Shown here one piece after another: positions 16,824 through 23,435 of a stretch of 64,000 nucleotides of DNA. The stretch covers positions 310,001 to 374,000 of the forward strand of contig NZ_CP089095.1 in the NCBI RefSeq assembly GCF_021172145.1, read 5' to 3'. The position numbers and the translations under genes were made by a program. Numbering within the stretch: the stretch's first letter is position 1; the number at the start of each line of letters is the position of its first letter. The notes below the pieces were generated by a model. That model was not told where the DNA came from, did not search any database, and saw nothing but the letters and a program-made list of their open reading frames with translations. Origin of the DNA: Flavobacterium cyclinae. Lineage in GTDB: Bacteria > Bacteroidota > Bacteroidia > Flavobacteriales > Flavobacteriaceae.

Positions 16824-16889
16824 TTTTTCAACTGGTCAAGTTGAGTTTTTCAATTCGTCAGGTCGAGTTTTTCAACTGCACTTGTCGAA
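16824..16889. repeat. three 22-bp imperfect tandem repeats
   Basis: Units at 16824-16845, 16846-16867 and 16868-16889 each begin TTTTTCAA and continue with a GTCAAGT/GTCAGGT/CTTGTCGA variant. A 22-bp period is about two helical turns. Function unknown. Confidence 0.75.
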
Positions 16890-16908
16890 TTAGAAGTGTT
16901 TTTTGTGC

Positions 16909-16945
16909 AAAAAAAAGCCCCGAACGCGGGAACGTTCGAGGCTTT
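16909..16945 (-). terminator. terminator of the HU-like gene
   Basis: On the minus strand AAGCCTCGAACG pairs with CGTTCGGGGCTT (one G-U) around loop TTCCCG and is followed by eight Us. It overlaps structured element copy B. Confidence 0.85.
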
Positions 16946-16983
16946 CGAGAGAGATTTAATCTCACAAGCGGGTAACTAGCTCG
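16921..16983 (+). repeat. structured element, copy B
   Basis: It has the same 63-nt length and order as copy A at about 80 percent identity: GAACG-CGGGAA-CGTTC hairpin, GAGGCTTTCGA, then AAGCG / GGTAACTAGCT / CGCTT and Ts. Loops match copy A while stem bases differ in a compensating way. Its last bases are the final codons of the HU-like gene on the other strand. Confidence 0.6.
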
Positions 16984-17359
16984 CTTTTTGGTAACTTAAC
17001 GTACCTAGCATTTGTTTCAGCTTTTTAGCTGGACGAAACAAAATGCGACTTTTCTTGATGTCCGTTGCCGTAACATCTTCTGCAAGGTCTTGTCCGGTAG
17101 CACTCACACTCACTTGAAAAGTGCCTACATGACCTAATTTTACAATTCTACCTTGGCTAAGTTCTAAGAGCATATTGCGCTCTAAGGCTCTTAACACGGC
17201 ATAACAATCAGTATCCGTTAACGTACACTGATAGGAAATAATTTCGGCTAACGACTCTAAAGAGGTTTCACCATTTGCAATCGAAGTTGCATAAAACTTT
17301 TCAGGCGCTGTAATGTCCTGAGGGTTCTTCTTAGGAAGAACTTTGAATTTAATTGCCAT
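16976..17359 (-). CDS. HU/IHF-like DNA-binding protein (Bacteroidetes HU-domain type)
   Basis: This 127-residue protein starts at MAIKFKVLPKKNP and keeps the HU-like pattern: ASLLRALERNMLLELSQGRIV-like core (here YAVLRALERNMLLEL at about 63-77), VKLGHVGTFQVSVSA, and a C-terminal segment rich in Lys (SRILFRPAKKLKQML). Proteins of this type bend or coat DNA and are multicopy in Bacteroidetes. The 17383 start adds eight unconserved residues. The gene sits between the restriction-modification gene and the GIY-YIG cassette. A strong terminator follows. Confidence 0.82.
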   Translation of the reverse strand: MAIKFKVLPKKNPQDITAPEKFYATSIANGETSLESLAEIISYQCTLTDTDCYAVLRALERNMLLELSQGRIVKLGHVGTFQVSVSATGQDLAEDVTATDIKKSRILFRPAKKLKQMLGTLSYQKAS

Positions 17360-17630
17360 AAATTTTACAATTAAATGAAACAAGATATTTTAGCTAAGTA
17401 CACTGCCAGGAGTGCCTTACTGCTTTTACAAAGTTTAAAATTTGTAATGATAAATGAAAGGCAAACTTATTCACAATTGGAGTATGTTTTTAACAAAGCT
17501 AATTATTTTCAGTTATCCAATATAGGTTTTTAATTATTTGATAATCACTTGTTTGTGATTTATCTATTTTTTGAGTAAAACATTGCAAACCCATGTAAAT
17601 AAAGCGAGTGACGATTATTTTTTTATTTCT
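17360..17630. other. intergenic, nothing recognised
   Basis: This is 270 bp of AT-rich sequence upstream of the HU-like gene. I see no frame with coding character, no tRNA and no clear palindrome. Confidence 0.4.
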
Positions 17631-17783
17631 CTGTCATGCTGAACTCGTTTGCTTTGCCTGTTCGCTTCGCTTGAGTCAGCATCTCTACTCTTTGTGTCAT
17701 GCTGAACTCGTTTCAGCATCTCGTTTGCTGTTTGTAGAACCTGAAACGAGTTCAGGTTGACAAGTGATATCTATAATTTTCAT
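17631..17783. repeat. long-form M, then M-P REPIN pair
   Basis: A long-form palindrome (17631-17685), then an M unit at 17696-17723 and a P unit at 17738-17764. The M-P composite matches 12838-12906 almost base for base. Confidence 0.85.
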
Positions 17784-17811
17784 TGTCATGCTGAACTCGT
17801 TTCAGCATCTC
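17784..17811. repeat. M unit forming the 3' end of the GIY-YIG gene
   Basis: A canonical 28-bp M unit. Read on the minus strand it supplies the last codons (GDAETSSA) and the TGA stop of the nuclease gene. It is in direct orientation with the M unit at 18119-18146 on the gene's other side. Confidence 0.88.
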
Positions 17812-18103
17812 CTTTCCATAAATTCTCCCAGTTAGGATTATGCTCTTCAATCAAATTAATTTTCCATTGTCTGTGCCAATTTTTTAATTGTTTCTCTCTG
17901 GCAATAGCATCATCAATGTATTGGAATTCTTCATAATACACTAAATTTTTCAATTTGTATTTGGCTGTAAATTTAGAACCCTCACCTTTGATGTGTCGCT
18001 CCATTCTATCATCTATTCCACCTGTAACGCCTATGTATAACGTGCCGTTTGGTTTATTAGTTAGGATATACACCCAATAGTTGTGGTAACTTCTTTTTGG
18101 CAT
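17786..18103 (-). CDS. single-domain GIY-YIG nuclease (COG2827 type)
   Basis: This 105-residue protein starts at MPKRSYHNYW. The GIY-YIG core is complete: YWVYILTNKPNGTLYIGVTG (about 9-28; first strand VYIL, second strand YIG), the conserved Arg in DDRMERH, and Glu further along (YYEEFQYIDDAIAREKQLKNW). Such small proteins cut or nick DNA, with roles mostly unknown. Its final eight residues and stop come from a palindromic repeat, and a second copy lies 15 bp upstream of the start, so the gene is bracketed by direct repeats of that family. No partner gene is adjacent. Confidence 0.88.
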   Translation of the reverse strand: MPKRSYHNYWVYILTNKPNGTLYIGVTGGIDDRMERHIKGEGSKFTAKYKLKNLVYYEEFQYIDDAIAREKQLKNWHRQWKINLIEEHNPNWENLWKGDAETSSA

Positions 18104-18118
18104 AAACTTATTTATTAT

Positions 18119-18186
18119 TGTCATGCTTAATTCATTTCAGCATCTCATTTGCTTCGCCTGTTCGCTCCGTTCGTGTCAGCATCTCT
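18119..18186. repeat. M unit followed by long-form unit
   Basis: A 28-bp M unit (18119-18146, with ATTCATT variant loop) followed by a long-form interior (GCTTCGCCTGTTCGCTCCG) ending in GTCAGCATCTC. Confidence 0.8.
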
Positions 18187-18188
18187 TG

Positions 18189-18266
18189 AGAACCTGAAAC
18201 GAGTTCAGGTTGACAAACGTTGCGTTCAGGTTGACAAACGTTGCGTTCAGGTTGACAAACGTTGCG
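18189..18266. repeat. P palindrome plus 3x 21-bp tandem array
   Basis: The P unit at 18189-18215 is followed in register by three identical 21-bp repeats (18204-18266) ending in the same TTTATATTATATTCT tail seen after the arrays at 12442 and 12784. This shows that whole array modules have been copied. Confidence 0.9.
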
Positions 18267-18283
18267 TTTATATTATATTCTCT

Positions 18284-18427
18284 ATCATGCTGAACTCGTT
18301 TGCTTCACCTGTTCGCTTCGCTTGAGTCAGCATCTCCTCGCAATGCTGTCATGCTGAACTCGTTTCAGCATCTCGTTTATCTTTTAGAACCTGAAACAAT
18401 CCCGAAGTTTCGGGACAGGTTGACAAG
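18284..18427. repeat. long-form M and M-P REPIN with nested palindrome
   Basis: Long-form unit at about 18287-18336, M unit at 18347-18374, P unit at 18387-18427 split by CCCGAAGTTTCGGG. The block ends 27 bp before the stop of the LuxE-like gene. Confidence 0.85.
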
Positions 18428-18453
18428 GGGAGTGTGCAAGTCTACATGTAGTC

Positions 18454-19455
18454 TTAAATAACCATTAAGTTACAACCACGAATATCTGAATGATCAAAAC
18501 GTCCCAACACTTCGAAAGAATGGTTGGGATATTTTTTTCCCAAATCTTGCGTAGCAATAAACGAACATGAATTGATGTTGGCCAAATCAATCACGTTAAT
18601 TCCACCTGTTTTTCCTTCGGAAACATAAGTTAAAGCATCTTCTGTATCTCGAATTAATATTTGCATCCATGGTGGACATTCGAAAATTCCATCACCAAGA
18701 GAATAGGCTTGCGATAGTAATTCGGTCATACCATATTCAGAATGAATTTTTGAAACGCCAAATCCGTTGCATAGAATCGAATGTAGTTCTTCGCGAATCA
18801 TTTCTTTACGTTTGCCTTTCATACCACCGGTTTCCATGATGATGAGGTTGCTTCCTAATTTTGAAAGCGGAAATGAAGTAGCTTGCGCATATTCAATTAG
18901 GTCTAATAAAGCATAAGTTACTCCAATAAGTATTACGTTTTGTCTTTCTTTATTTAGTGTCTCAATTTTTTGCAAAAGTTCACTGTGATTATTCAAATAA
19001 AATCCAGAAGCTGAATGATTGCTACTTTGAATTAAATCTTCTACCATGTAAATCAAGGAAGAACCTTCTCGTTCTAAATAGGATGGAAGTAAGGCTAAAA
19101 TACAATAATCTTCAATATTTCCATAGAACTCAGAAAAACCTAAGCGATAACTCATTTCGTACCAACTAACATCGGTAACTAAATGTTTGCTGGTTTGCAT
19201 TCCGGTTGTGCCGCTACTGGTAAAGGTTTGTTGAATTGCTTCGGATGAACTCAATACGGAATGGCTTTTAAAAAACTGAATCGGTAAAAACGGAATTTCG
19301 GTTAACGATTTCACATTGGTTTTATCCTTTTTCAAGAAGTTGCAAAATTGTTGGTACACCAAATTAGTATCGTACTGATGACGAAAAACTTTTAAAGTAA
19401 TTTTTTCAAATTCTTTCTTTGAGCTAATTTGGAAAATGTCTTCTTGTGAAATCAT
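18454..19455 (-). CDS. LuxE-like acyl-protein synthetase (AMP-binding family)
   Basis: This 333-residue member of the adenylate-forming superfamily has the phosphate-binding loop QQTFTSSGTTG at about residues 80-90 and SEYGMTELLSQAYS (about 250), which corresponds to the family's YGxTE motif. LuxE proteins activate fatty acids as acyl-AMP. No luxCD or luciferase genes are nearby, so a bioluminescence role is not supported. Bacteroidetes encode such orphan homologues near surface or lipid genes. The start at ATG 19455 gives the usual MISQEDIFQI N-terminus. Confidence 0.82.
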   Translation of the reverse strand: MISQEDIFQISSKKEFEKITLKVFRHQYDTNLVYQQFCNFLKKDKTNVKSLTEIPFLPIQFFKSHSVLSSSEAIQQTFTSSGTTGMQTSKHLVTDVSWYEMSYRLGFSEFYGNIEDYCILALLPSYLEREGSSLIYMVEDLIQSSNHSASGFYLNNHSELLQKIETLNKERQNVILIGVTYALLDLIEYAQATSFPLSKLGSNLIIMETGGMKGKRKEMIREELHSILCNGFGVSKIHSEYGMTELLSQAYSLGDGIFECPPWMQILIRDTEDALTYVSEGKTGGINVIDLANINSCSFIATQDLGKKYPNHSFEVLGRFDHSDIRGCNLMVI

Positions 19456-19485
19456 GGTGCAAAAATAGAAAGAAATGTTCTTTTG

Positions 19486-19504
19486 ACCGCAGATTCGCAG
19501 ATTT
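19486..19504. repeat. half copy of the CCGCAGATTCGCAGATT element
   Basis: This matches the left arm of the hairpin at 174-193. The right arm is degenerate (GAAATCTGTCTG), so it no longer folds well. It lies just upstream of the LuxE-like gene. Confidence 0.6.
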
Positions 19505-19579
19505 TTGTTTTATATTGAAATCTGTCTGAAATTATAGAATTTATTAGGATAAATAGGTTTTTTTGGATAATAATTTATA

Positions 19580-19615
19580 CGAAAAAAGCATCAACGAAAG
19601 TTGATGCTTTTTCTA
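19580..19615. terminator. intrinsic terminator hairpin GCATCAAC/GTTGATGC
   Basis: AAAAAAGCATCAAC, loop GAAA, GTTGATGCTTTTT: a stem with flanking A and T runs, usable on both strands. It lies between the T9SS gene stop and the divergent LuxE-like gene. Confidence 0.8.
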
Positions 19616-19618
19616 TTC

Positions 19619-19656
19619 TTGTCATGCTGTCCCGAAGCTTCGGGATGGTTCAGCAT
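19619..19656. repeat. M palindrome with nested CCCGAAGCTTCGGG
   Basis: TGTCATGCTG opens and TTCAGCAT closes the unit, with TCCCGAAGCTTCGGGA filling the centre. It ends five bases before the stop codon of the adjacent T9SS protein gene. Confidence 0.8.
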
Positions 19657-19660
19657 TTAA

Positions 19661-21580
19661 TTATTGAATAACTAATTTTCTTGTAGCTGTTTTTCCTTCT
19701 TCAGTAATTTTAACTACATAAACGCCAGAATTTAATTTTGAAACGTTTACTGCATTGTTAATTACATCTGATTTTAATACTTCTTTACCTAATAAGTCAA
19801 AAATTTGAACTGACATAGCTGCATTAGCAGTTGAAGTTAAGAATAATGTATTTCCTTTTAATGGGTTTGGATACATTGTTAAACCGTTGATGTTGTTATC
19901 TGTTAATCCAGCAGTTGCAGGAACAACATCTGCCCAAGCTGATCCAATTCTTAATTCATCAATTAAAATTGAAGGAGTTTCAGTAGCTGAATCTTGTCTT
20001 AAGAAGAAATAAGAAATATTTCCTAAATCAGTTGCAGCATGAGTATCTGTAATTGTAGCAGCAGGTTCTGGACTTCCAACAACTGGGTTTACCCATAAAC
20101 TTACAACGTCATCTGATCCAGTTGCAGCGTTAAATGCATAACCAACTACTACAAAGTAAGTTTGACCAGTTTGATAAGCAGTTGCATCAAAAGTTGTATT
20201 AGCAGCATTTGCAGTTCTAACTTCAATACCTAAGTTGAATGAAGCATCGTCAATTCTTTTTGTCCATAAAGTAGCACCTAAGTTAGTACTTGTTTCACCA
20301 AAACCAGCGAAATAACCACCGTTTGCATCTGTAGCACCAGCCATTGTTGGAACATTTAATAAGAAAGAATAATAAACTGTACCAGCAGATGTTGGGGTAA
20401 TTGGTGAGAAACAATCAATACCTGCTCCGTCAAAACTAATAGAGTTTCCATTAGAAGTAAGACCAGTGTAAGATAAATTACCAGATGCAACTAAAATATC
20501 GTCTCCTGAGTTAGCGTTTGTCCACATTTGTTCAGCTCCTAAAGCGTTTGCTACAGTGTAATCAAAACCTTCATAATAAGGTAATGGGTTAACTGGTTTA
20601 CACTCTGGAGCAGTTATAGTTTTTGAAATTGAACAACCTCCAGAAACAGTTAATGTTACATTTGTTCCTTCAGCTACTCCTGTAATAATAATATCACCTG
20701 TAGCAGATGTAGAAGGATCATCACCAGAAATAGTTCCAGTTGAAGCGCTTAGAGTATAAGCAGCGGTATTACCTCCTGTAAAAGGAATTGTGATTGTATA
20801 ATTGTCAAGTCCTAATGTAGTAGCATCACATGAAGTAATTTCGGCTCCTAATGCTAAATCACATGGTGTTTCACCAAACCAAGTTGTGTATATTCTAACT
20901 CCGTCAATTGTAAGGTTTTGAGAAGCAGTATGTTGTCTTAAAAAGAAACCACCAATTGTTGCAGAACCAGAACCTGAGTTAGTAACTTCAGGAGCACCAG
21001 CTGCTACTTCTGTTGCAGGAACTCCAGATGATTTTACCCACATACTATAGTTTCCTGTAGCTGTTACATCATATTTAACAATAATTAAGTAGGTAGTATT
21101 GGTGTCAAAATCTGTTGCAGAATAATTAGCTGTAGAAGTATTTGAAATACCGAAGTTAATTTTTCCAGGGTTTGTTGATGGTTTTACAAAGAATCTATTA
21201 CCAAAAGTAGTTCCAGAGGTTGTTAAACCTGCACTATAACCAGTTGCTGCATTAGCCGCATCAACATTGATTAGAAATGAATAGTAAATTGTACCACTTG
21301 TAATAGATGTGAATGTTCTTTGTACATCTTGACCTGTTTGGTCTAATCTAGCTGCGTTACCTTCAACTGCGCCAGTAATTCCTGTAATACCAGAATATCC
21401 AGCATAAGTTAAACCATTTGATGCACCTACATCTATTGCTTCAGTTGTTCCACCACTAAATGATGTCCATCCATTATCTGTCAACAAAGCATTGTCAGTA
21501 TAATTAAAGTCATCAGATAAAACTTGTCCAAAAGACAATGTACTAGCTGCTATTAATAATAAAGTGTAAAGTTTTTTCAT
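19661..21580 (-). CDS. secreted T9SS-tail protein with duplicated jelly-roll-like domain
   Basis: This 639-residue protein has a signal peptide MKKLYTLLLIAASTLSFGQ. Two similar regions follow (about 20-235, beginning LSDDFNYTDNALL, and about 330-550, beginning PYYEGFDYTVANALG). Both contain beta-rich stretches with FFLRQ..A and ILIDELRIGS/LTIDGVRIYT elements, consistent with a repeated lectin/jelly-roll fold. An SprB-like/Ig-like linker lies between. The last ~80 residues are a type A T9SS sorting domain (GLTMYPNPLKGNTLFL..GVYVVKITEEGKTATRKLVIQ). Start moved to ATG 21580. It lies in the TonB-receptor cluster and was probably acquired for surface binding or degradation. Substrate unknown. Confidence 0.85.
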   Translation of the reverse strand: MKKLYTLLLIAASTLSFGQVLSDDFNYTDNALLTDNGWTSFSGGTTEAIDVGASNGLTYAGYSGITGITGAVEGNAARLDQTGQDVQRTFTSITSGTIYYSFLINVDAANAATGYSAGLTTSGTTFGNRFFVKPSTNPGKINFGISNTSTANYSATDFDTNTTYLIIVKYDVTATGNYSMWVKSSGVPATEVAAGAPEVTNSGSGSATIGGFFLRQHTASQNLTIDGVRIYTTWFGETPCDLALGAEITSCDATTLGLDNYTITIPFTGGNTAAYTLSASTGTISGDDPSTSATGDIIITGVAEGTNVTLTVSGGCSISKTITAPECKPVNPLPYYEGFDYTVANALGAEQMWTNANSGDDILVASGNLSYTGLTSNGNSISFDGAGIDCFSPITPTSAGTVYYSFLLNVPTMAGATDANGGYFAGFGETSTNLGATLWTKRIDDASFNLGIEVRTANAANTTFDATAYQTGQTYFVVVGYAFNAATGSDDVVSLWVNPVVGSPEPAATITDTHAATDLGNISYFFLRQDSATETPSILIDELRIGSAWADVVPATAGLTDNNINGLTMYPNPLKGNTLFLTSTANAAMSVQIFDLLGKEVLKSDVINNAVNVSKLNSGVYVVKITEEGKTATRKLVIQ

Positions 21581-21684
21581 TTTTATGAGTTTATAATTAC
21601 GGTACAAAGATAAATAGTTTTCAAGCAAAATTTGCTTTACTATGTTAATTTTAAATTAAATAATGACTATTTTAGAAAATTATA

Positions 21685-22026
21685 CTAATTGATAATTAAT
21701 TTTCTAGTAGCAGAGGCTTCTCCTTCTTTGATTTTAATAATGTAAACGCCAGCTTCTAATTGGCTAACATTTACTTCTTTTGAAGTAGTAACAGATTCCA
21801 ATACTTTTTTGCCTAGAACATTAAAAATTTCTACTTTTTTGTCTAATGAAGACTTAGTAGTAATGTAAATTTTACCAGTATTAGTAGGGTTTGGGTAAAT
21901 TGTAAGGCCTTCAATTGTAGGTTCTTGGGTCTTTGTGGCAATAGAGTTTTTATTCTCTTGAGCTTGTAGGCTAAAAGAATAAAAAGTGGATAAAAGGAGT
22001 AGTATATAAAAGTAATTTTTATTCAT
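21685..22026 (-). CDS. orphan T9SS C-terminal domain protein
   Basis: This 113-residue protein consists of a signal peptide (MNKNYFYILLLLSTFYSFSLQAQ, about 23 residues), a spacer of about 17 residues, and a complete type A sorting domain (GLTIYPNPTNTGKIYITT..GVYIIKIKEGEASATRKLIIN). There is no cargo domain. It may be a truncated paralogue of its neighbour, a competitor or regulator of sorting, or a decaying gene. The frame is intact and its ATG (22026) is preceded by an AT-rich leader. Confidence 0.8.
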   Translation of the reverse strand: MNKNYFYILLLLSTFYSFSLQAQENKNSIATKTQEPTIEGLTIYPNPTNTGKIYITTKSSLDKKVEIFNVLGKKVLESVTTSKEVNVSQLEAGVYIIKIKEGEASATRKLIIN

Positions 22027-22086
22027 ACACATTTATATTGAATGTAAAGATAGTTATTTTTTTAATACAAATTCAATGCCAAACAA

Positions 22087-22113
22087 AAAAATCCCTCACA
22101 AGGAGGGATTTAT
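22087..22113 (-). terminator. terminator after the beta-helix lipoprotein gene
   Basis: AAATCCCTC (22089-22097) pairs with GAGGGATTT (22103-22111). On the minus strand it is followed by a T-run. Confidence 0.8.
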
Positions 22114-22133
22114 GTAGTTATTTAGTTTTTTTA

Positions 22134-23294
22134 TTAGAAACCAGTTGTCCAACCAGTAGCCCAAGATGGAGTGTTTCCGCTGTTACCAGCTCCAGTGTTA
22201 GCTCCAACTGTTAAATATGTTGTATTTGTACCAGCAAATTCAGATTGAGTTGTGATTGAAGCACCAAAGTAAATTGGGTTAAAAGTAATATTACCGTCTT
22301 CAATATTTTGATTTGCAACTGGGTCAGCACCTGTTCCAGTAGCTGGTTTAATTTTTAATCCTTTTGTAAAACCGTCAATGTAAATGTTTTGACAATTCCA
22401 GTGACCAGCACCTTCTTTGATGTACATTCCGTGTTCAGCACCTGATAAGTTTCCTTGTAAGATTGTAAAGTTTTTCAAAGTAGCATTAGTTGTTGGTGTA
22501 GCTGCACCATTATCCCCATTGTTTGATCCTTCAACACCAGCTTTAGCAACATCTTTAATGAATACATTTTCTAAAGTTCCAGAGAAACCATCAGCAAAGT
22601 CAATTGCATCATCTTCACTGTGTAAAGCAATTAAATATTTTGCGTTCACAGCGCCACCAAAGAATTCAATTCCGTCATCACCACTTTTGTAAGCTTGAAC
22701 ATATTCAAAAACAGTTCCGCTACCTACTCCAAATAATGAAACTCCATTAAATTCTTTATCTGCTGTAAATGCAGCTCCTGTATATTCTACTCTTAAATAA
22801 CGGATAACTCCTGAGCTATCATCGTTTTCAGTACCACCATATGTTAAATCACCAACTTCTGAAGTTGCAGTTTCACCATTAGAACCTCCTTTGTTTGTTC
22901 TAGCTCTACCACAAATTACTAATCCACCCCAGTCACCAGTAGCTTTTACTGCGTTTCCACTTGTCATTACAACTGGATTAGTAGATGTACCATTAACATA
23001 CAATAAACCGTCTTGAGCAATTGCGATATATGATGAAGTTCCACCAGTAGCTTCAATTCTAGTTCCAGCAGGAATTGTTAATGTAGCTCCACCTCTTACA
23101 ATAAAAGAACCTGTTAAGTTGTAAACTTGATTAGGGTCTAATGTTGCTGATTGTCCAGATAATAATTCACCTCTAAAATCTGCTGCGTTAATTACTACAG
23201 ATCCAGTACTTCCTCCGTTTGAATCATCTTCTCTTGTACAAGAAGTTAAAGTTAATACAGCTAATGTTACAGCTGATAATAATAATTTTTTCAT
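22134..23294 (-). CDS. beta-helix lipoprotein of the TonB-receptor cluster
   Basis: This 386-residue protein has a lipoprotein signal ending LTSC (Cys19). The rest is glycine- and valine-rich with hallmark right-handed beta-helix features: GGATLTIPAGTRIEATG, VVMTSGNAVKATGDWGGLVICG, LRVEYTGAAF, YVQAYKSGDDGIEFFGGAVNAKYL, and LHSEDDAIDFADGF. In Bacteroidetes such lipoproteins often sit directly downstream of a TonB receptor, as here (142 bp gap). A surface ligand-binding role is inferred. The W-rich C-terminus GNTPSWATGWTTGF is family-typical. Confidence 0.8.
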   Translation of the reverse strand: MKKLLLSAVTLAVLTLTSCTREDDSNGGSTGSVVINAADFRGELLSGQSATLDPNQVYNLTGSFIVRGGATLTIPAGTRIEATGGTSSYIAIAQDGLLYVNGTSTNPVVMTSGNAVKATGDWGGLVICGRARTNKGGSNGETATSEVGDLTYGGTENDDSSGVIRYLRVEYTGAAFTADKEFNGVSLFGVGSGTVFEYVQAYKSGDDGIEFFGGAVNAKYLIALHSEDDAIDFADGFSGTLENVFIKDVAKAGVEGSNNGDNGAATPTTNATLKNFTILQGNLSGAEHGMYIKEGAGHWNCQNIYIDGFTKGLKIKPATGTGADPVANQNIEDGNITFNPIYFGASITTQSEFAGTNTTYLTVGANTGAGNSGNTPSWATGWTTGF

Positions 23295-23386
23295 TTTTTG
23301 TGTTATTTAATTTGTTATTGCAAAGCTAATAGGCTTTGATTATCATGTGATTACTTAAATGTTATCAATTTATTAAAAATAAATAG

Positions 23387-23409
23387 GCGGATTTAATATA
23401 AATCCGCCA
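23387..23409 (-). terminator. hairpin after the TonB receptor gene
   Basis: GGCGGATTT and AAATCCGCC form a 9-bp stem with a short loop. The U-run on the minus strand is weak, so it may be an RNA-stability hairpin that partially uncouples the receptor from the lipoprotein gene. Confidence 0.55.
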
Positions 23410-23435
23410 AATATTTATTTAATGTTAACATATTG

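Noticed and set aside
16674..16983. Integron attC site or known riboswitch
   Set aside because: Required attC end motifs (GTTRRRY type) are not present and no integrase is nearby; no known riboswitch core is recognised.
17786..18124. Start of the GIY-YIG gene at 18124
   Set aside because: The extra residues come from sequence touching the upstream palindrome; MPKRSYHNYW at 18103 fits the family.
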